Of a DNA stretch of 64,000 nt, positions 9,112 through 17,506 are shown one piece after another. The position numbers and the translations under genes are program-made. Source of the stretch: Bacteroidales bacterium Phil6 (lineage in GTDB: Bacteria; Bacteroidota; Bacteroidia; Bacteroidales; F082); the NCBI GenBank assembly GCA_002633315.1, contig NWBN01000006.1, positions 50,179 through 114,178 of the forward strand. Reading direction: 5' to 3'. A model generated the notes under the pieces. It was not told the origin of the DNA and searched no databases. It saw only the letters and a list, made by a program, of their open reading frames with translations. Position 1 is the first letter of the stretch. Every line of letters starts with the position of its first letter.

Positions 9112-9963
9112 TCAATATCTTCTGTCAAACTTATTACCGAAGTCTGAACATCCGTTATTTTTAGAGAATTTAAGAGGCAGACCTATACTTATCATGGCTT
9201 CAATGCCTCTATTATATCTGTGACCTGTGACATTATAAGCATTTACATTACCTGAGATTGCGCTATCATCTTTTTCCATTGATGAGTAAGTATCGATAAA
9301 ACCACAGTTATATGCGGCTTCAATTTTCCACACCAAGGAAAATCTTTGGAAATCCATATTAAACCGTAATCCCACACCTGCGACTACCCCCATGGTAAAA
9401 GTTTTCATATTAGCTTTACCAATCTCGACAGACACAGACTCCTCCTCAAGTACAGTTCCATTTTGCATTTTATTCAACGAGATATTGCCGCCGAGCAGGA
9501 AACCGGCATCAGGAGCAGCGAAGATATATGGATTGAACCAGTCTGATATAACAAAACGATATATTACAGGTATTCTAAAATCTATATAGAAAGACTCTAT
9601 GTTATAATTGGTTATCACATCAGTAATATTCTGTTCCTGTTCTTCTCTTGCCACAAAAGATTTATCGGTTCCTCTGCCGACCAACATTAATTCCGGAGCT
9701 AAAGAAAGTCCTCCCATAACAGGTATTTCGACAAAAACGCCTCCGATAGGTCGAAAATTTTTATTTTCATCTAGATCATTAAGAGCCTTATCAGTAAAAA
9801 CCATATTTGCCATATTCAACCCTCCTTTAAGACCTATCATGACAGCTTTCGACCTGTCCTTGTCACCTTTTTTTTGGAATTTGTTAAACACCAACCCATC
9901 TTGAGCCATCAAATTACCCACAAGACAAACAAAACAAACAGCAAGTAAAAATATCTTTTTCAT
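9112..9963 (-). CDS. Outer-membrane beta-barrel protein (porin-like, PorT/OMP_b-brl type)
   Basis: Protein of 283 residues with a signal peptide (MKKIFLLAVCFVCLVGNLMA, then Q). The mature part has repeated amphipathic strands: GLKGGLNMANMVF, SLAPELMLVG, FRIPVIYRFV, NPYIFAAPDAGFLL, GVVAGVGLRFN, SLVWKIEAAYNCG and EAMISIGLPLKF. This is the pattern of the common Bacteroidota eight-stranded barrel family with a GLKGGLN opening. Function is unknown; some members are T9SS parts, but nothing here proves that. It follows the lipoprotein gene at 9989 after 25 nt, so the two probably form an operon. Confidence 0.75.
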   Translation of the reverse strand: MKKIFLLAVCFVCLVGNLMAQDGLVFNKFQKKGDKDRSKAVMIGLKGGLNMANMVFTDKALNDLDENKNFRPIGGVFVEIPVMGGLSLAPELMLVGRGTDKSFVAREEQEQNITDVITNYNIESFYIDFRIPVIYRFVISDWFNPYIFAAPDAGFLLGGNISLNKMQNGTVLEEESVSVEIGKANMKTFTMGVVAGVGLRFNMDFQRFSLVWKIEAAYNCGFIDTYSSMEKDDSAISGNVNAYNVTGHRYNRGIEAMISIGLPLKFSKNNGCSDFGNKFDRRY

Positions 9964-9988
9964 TTTCTAATCAATTTAGTGTAAAACA

Positions 9989-10735
9989 TTATTCTTCATT
10001 GACATTAATCCTCGGTGCGATGCCGTCACCACTGGATTTAAAAATTTTCTTACTATTTCTATAATTGTCAAAATAGGCTTGATATGCATCCGGAGAGTAG
10101 CTGATAATATCATTGACATATTCAAAAACATGAATATTTTCTATTCCAATCTCAGTAATCCTGCCAACAATCACAATCAATGATGAGAACTGAGCTGTCA
10201 AAGATTGTACATATTCGCCGAAATACATGGTATTACTAAAATAGACATCACAAAGTCCATACATAGTAATATTCTCGCCATCACCTCTTACATAAATGGT
10301 ATCGGAAGAATACGAACTTATCACATGACGGTCAAACTCCTGTCCCCATTCATCTACAACATGGAACAAACTGTCGAATTCCATTTCGAACGACACAACT
10401 CCATTATGTTGGTCTTTCAAATTTATATTGTAAAATGCACTTGAAACACCAACCAAATCAATTGTAGAATAGACATACTCACACGGATCAATCCTAAAGT
10501 CACCTTCAACCTTGGCAGGATACCAACCTCCCATTGTTATCACCTGTGCATTGTTAACATAACCTCTGAGGTCATTATTTATAAAAGACATTACATCAGG
10601 AGGAGCGATTTCTTCAATATCCTTGAAATAGGACTCATCTCCCATCGGAATCAATGTTGTACTATCATTCTTGGTACAACTCGACAAACCGATAAAAAAC
10701 AAAACTGCATAGAGCAAATAAAATCTGAAATTCAT
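9989..10735 (-). CDS. Lipoprotein of unknown function
   Basis: I do not recognise a family. The 248-residue product starts with a lipoprotein signal peptide ending in a lipobox, FIGLSSC (cysteine at about residue 20), followed by TKND. The remainder is soluble, acidic and beta-rich, with aromatic-glycine segments such as MGGWYPAKVEGDF. It is upstream of, and probably cotranscribed with, the barrel protein at 9112. Envelope localisation is supported; a role with the barrel protein is inference. Confidence 0.7.
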   Translation of the reverse strand: MNFRFYLLYAVLFFIGLSSCTKNDSTTLIPMGDESYFKDIEEIAPPDVMSFINNDLRGYVNNAQVITMGGWYPAKVEGDFRIDPCEYVYSTIDLVGVSSAFYNINLKDQHNGVVSFEMEFDSLFHVVDEWGQEFDRHVISSYSSDTIYVRGDGENITMYGLCDVYFSNTMYFGEYVQSLTAQFSSLIVIVGRITEIGIENIHVFEYVNDIISYSPDAYQAYFDNYRNSKKIFKSSGDGIAPRINVNEE

Positions 10736-11021
10736 AAAAACACGATTTTTGATCCAAATTCCAATTATCTATGAATCAATAATTTAACAAAACAAACATC
10801 ACCCTTTTCATTAAAACACGGCTTGGTTTTCATCAAAAGTCGTAAGATAAAATAAAGGACTTGCTAAAATAAGACTTTTTTAGATATATACAACATTTTC
10901 TTATTATTTTTTAACATTTGCATTTTTTGTAAAAAGCGCAAATATTAGTTATCCACAAAAAACATATCACATCATACCATTAAAAAAGTAAATTATAGGA
11001 AACAACAAACTGAAGCAAAAC
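10736..11021. other. Non-coding stretch upstream of lipoprotein gene
   Basis: AT-rich DNA between the lipoprotein start and the terminator at 11022. I see no gene or clear promoter match in it. Confidence 0.6.
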
Positions 11022-11052
11022 AAAAAAGCCCGCAACTGTTATAGATGCGGGC
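11022..11052 (-). terminator. Rho-independent terminator of an unassigned minus-strand transcript
   Basis: On the minus strand GCCCGCA (11052-11046) pairs with TGCGGGC (11034-11028) and is followed by TTTTTTG. It lies about 350 nt beyond the end of alaS, which has its own terminator, so it must serve another transcript. Confidence 0.75.
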
Positions 11053-11260
11053 AAAGTACTAAAAACAATCCTCTACAACCAAATAGATAGAAAGGATATA
11101 TCTGATTAGCAAATGATTATGTACGAATATAAAAATATGTATATAATTGATAATCAATTATATCACTAACGGGGGGGGGTAATATTTACTACCCTAAAAT
11201 TAAAAATATCAAGAATAACTATATTCCCTACACTTTTTAATATCATATTCAGTAACTTGG
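11022..11260 (-). ncRNA. Candidate small RNA of about 235 nt
   Basis: A -7 element (TATCTTTG, minus strand, 11273-11266) and a strong terminator (11052-11022) bracket a stretch with no convincing gene. The longest ATG frame found within it is 26 codons. It contains a nine-C run on the RNA strand (11171-11179) and a perfect 11-bp inverted repeat, ATATAATTGAT/ATCAATTATAT (about 11143-11165). I see no resemblance strong enough to call 6S, tmRNA or RNase P. It could instead be a decayed short gene. Confidence 0.4.
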
Positions 11261-11265
11261 CAGTG

Positions 11266-11273
11266 CAAAGATA
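11266..11273 (-). promoter_or_regulatory. -7 element of candidate small RNA
   Basis: The minus strand reads TATCTTTG, with TTGTTG about 20 nt further upstream as a possible -33 element. Confidence 0.5.
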
Positions 11274-11330
11274 CAAAAATAATATAACAACAATCATTTT
11301 TTTAAAAAATTTTTAAAAAAATGTTAGAAT

Positions 11331-11376
11331 ATGAAAAAGCATCGGGAAAAGAAGAAAAATTCCTTTACCGATGCTT
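11331..11376 (-). terminator. Terminator of alaS
   Basis: On the minus strand AAGCATCGG (11376-11368) pairs with CCGATGCTT (11345-11337), followed by a T-run. It begins 28 nt after the alaS stop. Confidence 0.75.
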
Positions 11377-11403
11377 GATATTTTCAAGAATAAAAGGCTA
11401 CGA

Positions 11404-14013
11404 TCAGACAAAATGCTGTTTCAACATTTCCATGGCTTTATCGAGACCTGAAACATTTTTGCCGCCAGCAGTAGCAAGATTTTTCTGACCTCCACCACCG
11501 CCCTGTATCTCTTTTGCCACCTCGCGTATCATGACAGTAGCATCGAAAGAGGCATCTACAAGACTTTGCGGCAACAGCAGACAGATAGCAGGTTTGTTAT
11601 CAGTCACGCCACCGAGTATTGCGACAGCATCATTATCGATATCTTTCAAAGCAGCTGCCATATTTTTCAACTGGTTCACATCAGCATCCACTTTTGTTAC
11701 AACTATCTTACGTCCATTACACACCTCAGCATGGCGATAAGCTGTTTTCATCTCGGAAACAGCCATATTCATCATCAAAGCGTCAACACGTTTTTGAAGC
11801 ATCTGATTATTTGACGACAATGTTTCGACAGCCTTGACGACATCACCTGAAGACTTAACCACTGCCTTTATCTTGTCAACAGTATCTATGAAAGAATCCA
11901 AATATCTCAACACCTCTTCTCCGGTAACAGCTTCTATACGTCTCACACCCGCAGCTATTGCGCTCTCGGTCAGTATCTTAAAAGCACCTATACAACCTGT
12001 TGCCGGCACATGGGTACCTCCGCACAACTCACAAGAATAAGAAGGATCGAATGACACCACGCGAACCTTGTCGCCATATTTCTCGCCGAACAATGCCATA
12101 GCGCCCATATTTTTAGCTTCTTCCAATGGCACGTCAACAGCGGTAACATTTTTTATATTCTCTCTTATCTTCTCATTCACCAAAGACTCCACTTTCTTTA
12201 TCTCTTCGTCAGTCATCTTGGCGAAATGGCTGAAATCGAAACGCAATCTTTCATCATCGACGAGCGAGCCTTTCTGTTCGACATGAGACCCCAGCACCAT
12301 ACGAAGAGCTGCATGCATAAGATGCGTTGCAGAATGATTAGCCTCTATCTTGCGACGACGTTCAACATCTACCGATGCTGTAAAAGGCAATTCAGGATTC
12401 TGAGGCAATTTGTCAGTTATATGAATGATAAGGTCATTTTCCTTAACAGTATTCACAACATTAATCATCTCATCATCAGACGACAGTATTCCTTTATCAC
12501 CCACCTGGCCGCCCATCTCGGCATAAAATGGTGTCTTATCGAGCACTATCTCATAATGTTTCTTATTTTTTGCCGTCACCTCCCGGAATCGCAATATTTT
12601 CGACACTGCCTGTGTAGTATCGTAGCCCACGAATGACGATTCCATGTCAAACAGCACCACCCAGTCGCCGGAAGTTTTTTCTGCTGCCTTACGGGAACGA
12701 TTTTTCTGTTCTTCGAGTTTAAGGGAGAATGACTCCATATCAACAGACAAGCCTTTTTCCTCAGCCATAAGATTAGTCAAATCGACCGGGAAACCGTATG
12801 TGTCGAACAACTCAAAAGCAAAAGCTCCGTCAATAGTTTTCAAGGAAACATTCTGCTCCACATAAGACTCAAACCGGCGAATACCTTGCGACAATGTTCT
12901 GAGGAAAGAAGATTCTTCTTCGTGCATCACCTTTGACACCAAAGTCTGCTGACTGACAAGTTCAGGATATTGTTCTCCCATTTCATTCACGAGAACAGGC
13001 AAGAGTTTGTACATGAAAGGTTCAGTAAAACCGAGGAAAGTATAACCATAACGAACGGCACGGCGCAATATGCGACGAATGACATAACCGGCGCCATTGT
13101 TAGATGGCAGCTGACCGTCAGACAAGGCGAAAGACACAGCCCTAAGATGGTCTGCCACGACGCGCATGGCGATATCTTTCTGTTCGTCATCGCCGTACCT
13201 GACGCCTGCCATCTCAGCAATAGTCTGAATGACAGGCTGGAAGATATCAGTATCGTAATTCGACTTTTTATTTTGCATCACGCGGACCAATCGCTCAAAG
13301 CCCATACCTGTATCCACATGTTTTTCAGGTAGATTTACCAATGAGCCATTGGCGAGACGGTTAAACTGAATGAAAACAAGATTCCATATCTCAATAACCT
13401 CGGGATTATCCTTGTTGACGAGGTCTTTACCATTGACAGCGTTGCGGTCTTCATCGCTTCTAATATCTATATGTATCTCAGAACAAGGGCCACAAGGTCC
13501 GGTATCACCCATCTCCCAAAAGTTATCTTTTTTTGAACCATAGATAATCCTCGACTCGTCAATATGTTTTTTCCAGAATGTGAAAGCTTCATTATCAGGA
13601 TCCAATCCATCTTTAGGGTCACCACCGAACACAGTTACATACAGACGTTCCTTGTCTATTTTCAACACCTCGGTAAGGAACTCCCACGCCCATGCTATGG
13701 CTTCTTCCTTAAAATAATCGCCAAACGACCAATTGCCCATCATTTCGAACATGGTATGATGATAAGTATCGCGACCAACCTCTTCCAGATCATTATGTTT
13801 ACCGGAGACGCGCAAGCATTTCTGTATATCGGCAACTCTCGGTGCTTTAGGACTCTTATTTCCAAGGAATACATCCTTAAACTGATTCATTCCTGCATTA
13901 GTAAACATCAAGGTCGGGTCGTTTTTCACCACTATAGGTGCTGATGGAACCACAACATGATTTTTAGATTTAAAGAAGTCTAAAAAACATTTACGAATCT
14001 CATTTGCTTTCAT
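11404..14013 (-). CDS. alaS: Alanyl-tRNA synthetase
   Basis: Charges tRNA-Ala. The 869-residue product is full length. Class II catalytic domain with DPTLMFTNAGMNQFK and GPCGPCSEIH lies in the first 250 residues. The editing domain carries HSATHLMHAALR (HxxxH) and the partner CELCGGTHVPATG (CxxxH). The glycine-rich C-Ala domain ends GGGGGQKNLATAGGK. Divergent from the M23 peptidase gene with promoters for both in the 111-nt gap. Confidence 0.98.
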   Translation of the reverse strand: MKANEIRKCFLDFFKSKNHVVVPSAPIVVKNDPTLMFTNAGMNQFKDVFLGNKSPKAPRVADIQKCLRVSGKHNDLEEVGRDTYHHTMFEMMGNWSFGDYFKEEAIAWAWEFLTEVLKIDKERLYVTVFGGDPKDGLDPDNEAFTFWKKHIDESRIIYGSKKDNFWEMGDTGPCGPCSEIHIDIRSDEDRNAVNGKDLVNKDNPEVIEIWNLVFIQFNRLANGSLVNLPEKHVDTGMGFERLVRVMQNKKSNYDTDIFQPVIQTIAEMAGVRYGDDEQKDIAMRVVADHLRAVSFALSDGQLPSNNGAGYVIRRILRRAVRYGYTFLGFTEPFMYKLLPVLVNEMGEQYPELVSQQTLVSKVMHEEESSFLRTLSQGIRRFESYVEQNVSLKTIDGAFAFELFDTYGFPVDLTNLMAEEKGLSVDMESFSLKLEEQKNRSRKAAEKTSGDWVVLFDMESSFVGYDTTQAVSKILRFREVTAKNKKHYEIVLDKTPFYAEMGGQVGDKGILSSDDEMINVVNTVKENDLIIHITDKLPQNPELPFTASVDVERRRKIEANHSATHLMHAALRMVLGSHVEQKGSLVDDERLRFDFSHFAKMTDEEIKKVESLVNEKIRENIKNVTAVDVPLEEAKNMGAMALFGEKYGDKVRVVSFDPSYSCELCGGTHVPATGCIGAFKILTESAIAAGVRRIEAVTGEEVLRYLDSFIDTVDKIKAVVKSSGDVVKAVETLSSNNQMLQKRVDALMMNMAVSEMKTAYRHAEVCNGRKIVVTKVDADVNQLKNMAAALKDIDNDAVAILGGVTDNKPAICLLLPQSLVDASFDATVMIREVAKEIQGGGGGQKNLATAGGKNVSGLDKAMEMLKQHFV

Positions 14014-14052
14014 TATAAATCAATTTTTGATTATTTCTGTAAAAATAATTTG

Positions 14053-14060
14053 CAAATTTA
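14053..14060 (-). promoter_or_regulatory. -7 element of alaS
   Basis: TAAATTTG on the minus strand, 39 nt upstream of the alaS ATG. Confidence 0.55.
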
Positions 14061-14072
14061 GACAAAAATTAT

Positions 14073-14080
14073 TATTTTTG
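14073..14080 (+). promoter_or_regulatory. -7 element of M23 peptidase operon
   Basis: TATTTTTG on the plus strand, back to back with the alaS element and 44 nt upstream of the ATG at 14125. Confidence 0.55.
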
Positions 14081-14124
14081 TCGCTTAAAATTAAAAATAG
14101 AGATTTTTCATTAAAAAAGATACA

Positions 14125-15093
14125 ATGAAGAAGAAATACACATACAATCCCATAACGGAAAAGTATGAAGAATATAAGACAACCTGGAAAACGCGTTTAC
14201 TGATAATTTTCATCTTATCACTTGTTGCCGGAGCTTTAGGATATACTGCTTCTACCATGGTATATTACACCTTTGGCACACCTGAAGAGCGTGTATTGAA
14301 CAGAGAATTGGAATATATGCGTCTGCAATATAAAATCATGTCCGACAAGTTGGACAACATGGAACTGCTTGTCAAGGAGATGCAGACCCATGATGACAAC
14401 ATATACCGTTCCATTTTCGGTGTCGAGCCAATACCGACATCTGTAAGAGAAGCAGGTCGTGGCGGAACCAACCGTTATGAGGCTCTTGAGGGTTATTCTC
14501 ATTCCGAAGAAATTATCGAAATAGCTGAAAAGATAGACAAATTCTCCAGTCAGTTATATGTTCAGTCCAAGTCTTTCGACGAGATTTACGAAATTGCGAA
14601 GACAAAAGAAGACATGATGAAACATGTGCCTGCCATAATGCCCGTAAAAAGAACCACCATTTACGGCATATCTTCGCATTTCGGATACAGGACAGACCCA
14701 TTTTATAAAGTAAACAAGATGCACAGCGGCATAGATTTCAGCGGTCCTAAGGGAAGTCCCATTTATGCCACCGGCGACGGCGTGGTAGAAAAAACAGTGA
14801 AATCCAAAACAGGTTATGGCAACAATATCATTATTAACCACGGATACGGATACAAGACACGTTATGCCCACCTCAACAGCATCAATGTAAAAAAAGGAGA
14901 TAAAATAAAAAGAGGTCAAAAGATAGGCACCTTGGGTAATACCGGGAAATCATCCGGTCCTCACCTGCATTATGAGGTGATAAAAAACAACGTGCCGGTG
15001 AACCCTATCAACTTCTTTTACAATGACCTTACTCCGGAGATGTACGACAAGGTAATAGAGTTGTCAAAGACACCGCATCAAAGCATGGATTGA
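14125..15093 (+). CDS. M23 family peptidoglycan metallopeptidase, membrane-anchored
   Basis: Predicted periplasmic endopeptidase of 322 residues tethered by one transmembrane segment (LLIIFILSLVAGALGYTAS, about 24-42). A coiled-coil region at 55-85 (LEYMRLQYKIMSDKLDNMEL) precedes the LytM/M23 domain from about 175. Zinc ligands are visible: HFGYRTDPF, MHSGIDFSGPKG (HxxxD) and GPHLHYEV (HxH). The site looks intact, so activity rather than an EnvC-like regulatory role is plausible. The MerR-type gene starts 2 nt after its stop; the pair divergent from alaS recurs in Bacteroidales. Confidence 0.9.
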   Translation: MKKKYTYNPITEKYEEYKTTWKTRLLIIFILSLVAGALGYTASTMVYYTFGTPEERVLNRELEYMRLQYKIMSDKLDNMELLVKEMQTHDDNIYRSIFGVEPIPTSVREAGRGGTNRYEALEGYSHSEEIIEIAEKIDKFSSQLYVQSKSFDEIYEIAKTKEDMMKHVPAIMPVKRTTIYGISSHFGYRTDPFYKVNKMHSGIDFSGPKGSPIYATGDGVVEKTVKSKTGYGNNIIINHGYGYKTRYAHLNSINVKKGDKIKRGQKIGTLGNTGKSSGPHLHYEVIKNNVPVNPINFFYNDLTPEMYDKVIELSKTPHQSMD

Positions 15094-15094
15094 C

Positions 15095-15448
15095 ATGGAG
15101 ATAAAAAAACTTTATTACAGAATAGGCGAAGTCGCCGAGATGTTCGGAGTCAACACCTCCCTGATACGTTATTGGGAGAGTGAGTTTCCCGTGCTGAGAC
15201 CGAGAAAAAGCACCAAAGGGAATCGTCTGTTTACAGAACGCGACATACGTTATCTTCAAGTCATTTACGACCTCGTGAAAGTAAAAGGCATGACGATACA
15301 GGGTGCAAAAAACACCATGAAAAACAAATTCGACAAACTCGAAGAACGTGCCGCCATATTGTTGACATTAAAGAAAAACCGTGAATTTTTAATGTCTCTC
15401 GACAAAGAATTGGAAGATAAAATCAAAAGTCTTTCCGAGAAACAATAA
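15095..15448 (+). CDS. MerR-family transcriptional regulator
   Basis: Protein of 117 residues with an N-terminal winged helix-turn-helix of the MerR type: YRIGEVAEMFGVNTSLIRYWE, then EFPVLRPRKS and the wing NRLFTERDIRYLQ. A short coiled-coil C-terminus (from about 80) lacks the cysteines of metal-sensing members, so an effector is not apparent. It is translationally linked to the M23 peptidase gene. Target genes unknown. Confidence 0.88.
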   Translation: MEIKKLYYRIGEVAEMFGVNTSLIRYWESEFPVLRPRKSTKGNRLFTERDIRYLQVIYDLVKVKGMTIQGAKNTMKNKFDKLEERAAILLTLKKNREFLMSLDKELEDKIKSLSEKQ

Positions 15449-15471
15449 ATCAGATGCCATATCGTCCGTTA

Positions 15472-16437
15472 TCAAAAATAACGATGCCCCGACAAATAAT
15501 TGCAAACATAATCGTTTATGCCGTCTTCCAGTGAAGTAAAATCTTTGTCATAACCGGCATTTCTCAGTTTCTGCATGTTGGCCTCAGTAAAATACTGATA
15601 TTTGTCTCTGATATCCAAAGGGGTATCAATAAATTTTATCTTGACTTCTTTTCCCATTGCCTTAAAGGTATTTGTTGCAAGGTCTAAGAAAGAACGAGCC
15701 TTGCCGGTACCGAGATTGTAAAGTCCGCTTGCTGGTCTGTTTTCAATAAGAAAAAGTATCACTGAGGCGATATCCTTAACATAAACAAAGTCACGCAACT
15801 GCTGTCCGTCGGCGTAGTCAGGTCGGTGCGAACGGAACAGTTTCACCTCTCCGCTATCTGTTATCTGGTTGAAAGAGTGCATTATGACAGAAGCCATTCT
15901 GCCTTTGTGATATTCGTTAGGTCCATAAACATTAAAGAATTTAAGACCTGCCCAGAACGGAGGCATTTTATCCTGCCGAAGGATCCATTTGTCTGTCTCA
16001 TTCTTTGAACGTCCGTAAGGATTAAGAGGCTGCAATCTATCGACCACATCATGGTTATCGTCATAGCCGAGTTCTCCGCCTCCGTAAGTAGCAGCCGACG
16101 AAGCGTAAATCAACGGTATCCCATACTGAGAACAGATGGTCCACATCTTCTGAGTATAGTTGACATTAAGAGTAAGGAAAACATTCCAGTCGAACTCCGT
16201 GGTATCTGTCCTTGCTCCGAGATGTATTATGAAATCGACATTTTTACCGTTATCTTCCAACCATTCAAAAAAGACCTCTCTTCCAACAAGTTGACGGTAA
16301 CGTTTATTCTTATAATTTTCTATTTTATTCATTTTAGAGAAGTCATCGACCAACACTATATCATCTCTTCCATACATGTTGAGACTTCCTGCCACCACAC
16401 TGCCGATAAAGCCGGCTGCTCCTGTTATTACTATCAT
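15472..16437 (-). CDS. hldD: ADP-L-glycero-D-manno-heptose 6-epimerase
   Basis: Converts ADP-D,D-heptose to ADP-L,D-heptose for the inner core of lipopolysaccharide. The 321-residue SDR protein has the NAD-binding ITGAAGFIGS loop at the N-terminus, the HLGARTDTTEFD segment specific to HldD, the YGRSKNETDKW (YxxxK) catalytic motif and KFFNVYGPNEYHKGRMASV. Last gene of the operon PASTA / T9SS substrate / rluD / hldD; it starts 6 nt after the rluD stop. Confidence 0.95.
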   Translation of the reverse strand: MIVITGAAGFIGSVVAGSLNMYGRDDIVLVDDFSKMNKIENYKNKRYRQLVGREVFFEWLEDNGKNVDFIIHLGARTDTTEFDWNVFLTLNVNYTQKMWTICSQYGIPLIYASSAATYGGGELGYDDNHDVVDRLQPLNPYGRSKNETDKWILRQDKMPPFWAGLKFFNVYGPNEYHKGRMASVIMHSFNQITDSGEVKLFRSHRPDYADGQQLRDFVYVKDIASVILFLIENRPASGLYNLGTGKARSFLDLATNTFKAMGKEVKIKFIDTPLDIRDKYQYFTEANMQKLRNAGYDKDFTSLEDGINDYVCNYLSGHRYF

Positions 16438-16443
16438 AATATA

Positions 16444-17499
16444 TTATTTTTCATCATTACGCGATGCCACATAGCGGCGCCATCTGTCAAGGACCGTCTT
16501 CATATCGTCGGGCAATTCCGAGTCGAACATCATCCGTTTACCGGAAGAAGGATGTACAAAGCCTATCATCTTGGCATGGAGGCAATGCCGTGGTATCTCG
16601 GCAAAACAATTATCAACAAACTGACGATATTTGGAAAACGTAGTACCTTTCAATATAATATTACCGCCATACATGGCATCATTAAACAAAGGATGTCCCA
16701 TATACTGGAAATGCACACGTATCTGGTGAGTACGACCTGTCTCGAGACGGCATTCCACGAGTGACACATAACGAAACCGTTCCAACACCTTGTAATGTGT
16801 AATTGCGGTCTTGCCCTGAGAGCCGTCAGGAAATACCGTCATTGCCACACGGTCTTTAATATTACGGCCGATATTGCCTTCAATAATGCCTTCATCCTCG
16901 TCGAAGTCACCCCACACCACTGCCTGATAGCGTCTTTGTGTAGAATGGTCGAAAAACTGTTTAGCCAACACCGTCTGTGCCATTTCATTTTTTGCGACCA
17001 CCATCAAACCGGTGGTATCTTTGTCTATTCTGTGCACCAGATAGCCGAATCCGTTTTCCACTTGGGAGCTGTTTTCCTTAAAATGAAAGGCAAGAGCATT
17101 AAGCAAAGTCCCGTTGAAATTGCCATGACCCGGATGCACCACAAGCCCTGCCTGTTTATTGACAACTATGACATCATCATCTTCATATACCACATCGAGC
17201 GGTATGTCCTCCGGATATATCACGACTTCACGAGGAGGATACGACAACACTACCGACACCACGTCATCAGGTTTTACCCTGTAATTCTGTTTCACCGGTT
17301 TGTCATTGACGAGTATGCTGCCGGCCTTTGCCGCCTGCTGAACCCTGTTGCGCGAGATATTTTCCAATCTGCCCTGCAAGAACTTGTCCACACGCATCAA
17401 AGTCTGTCCTTTATCGACAACTATACGATAATGTTCAAACAACTCGGTATTCTCCTCTTCAGAGCTGTCACTATATACACCTGTAAAATCTTCCGTCAT
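16444..17499 (-). CDS. rluD: 23S rRNA pseudouridine synthase, RluD type
   Basis: Modifies uridines in helix 69 of 23S rRNA. The 351-residue protein has an S4 RNA-binding domain (MRVDKFLQGRLENISRNRVQ, about 36-55) and the RluA-family catalytic motif HRIDKDTTGLMVVAK (aspartate at about 160). RTHQIRVHFQYMGHPL follows near 265. Length is slightly above RluD because of an acidic N-terminal extension (SDSSEEENTELFEHY). It lies 7 nt downstream of the T9SS substrate gene. RluA-family specificity is judged from the S4 domain and length. Confidence 0.93.
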   Translation of the reverse strand: MTEDFTGVYSDSSEEENTELFEHYRIVVDKGQTLMRVDKFLQGRLENISRNRVQQAAKAGSILVNDKPVKQNYRVKPDDVVSVVLSYPPREVVIYPEDIPLDVVYEDDDVIVVNKQAGLVVHPGHGNFNGTLLNALAFHFKENSSQVENGFGYLVHRIDKDTTGLMVVAKNEMAQTVLAKQFFDHSTQRRYQAVVWGDFDEDEGIIEGNIGRNIKDRVAMTVFPDGSQGKTAITHYKVLERFRYVSLVECRLETGRTHQIRVHFQYMGHPLFNDAMYGGNIILKGTTFSKYRQFVDNCFAEIPRHCLHAKMIGFVHPSSGKRMMFDSELPDDMKTVLDRWRRYVASRNDEK

Positions 17500-17506
17500 A
17501 AACCTG

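Noticed and set aside
11171..11179. Nine-base homopolymer as a phase-variation switch
   Set aside because: It lies in no supported gene; the 26-codon frame around it is not convincing.
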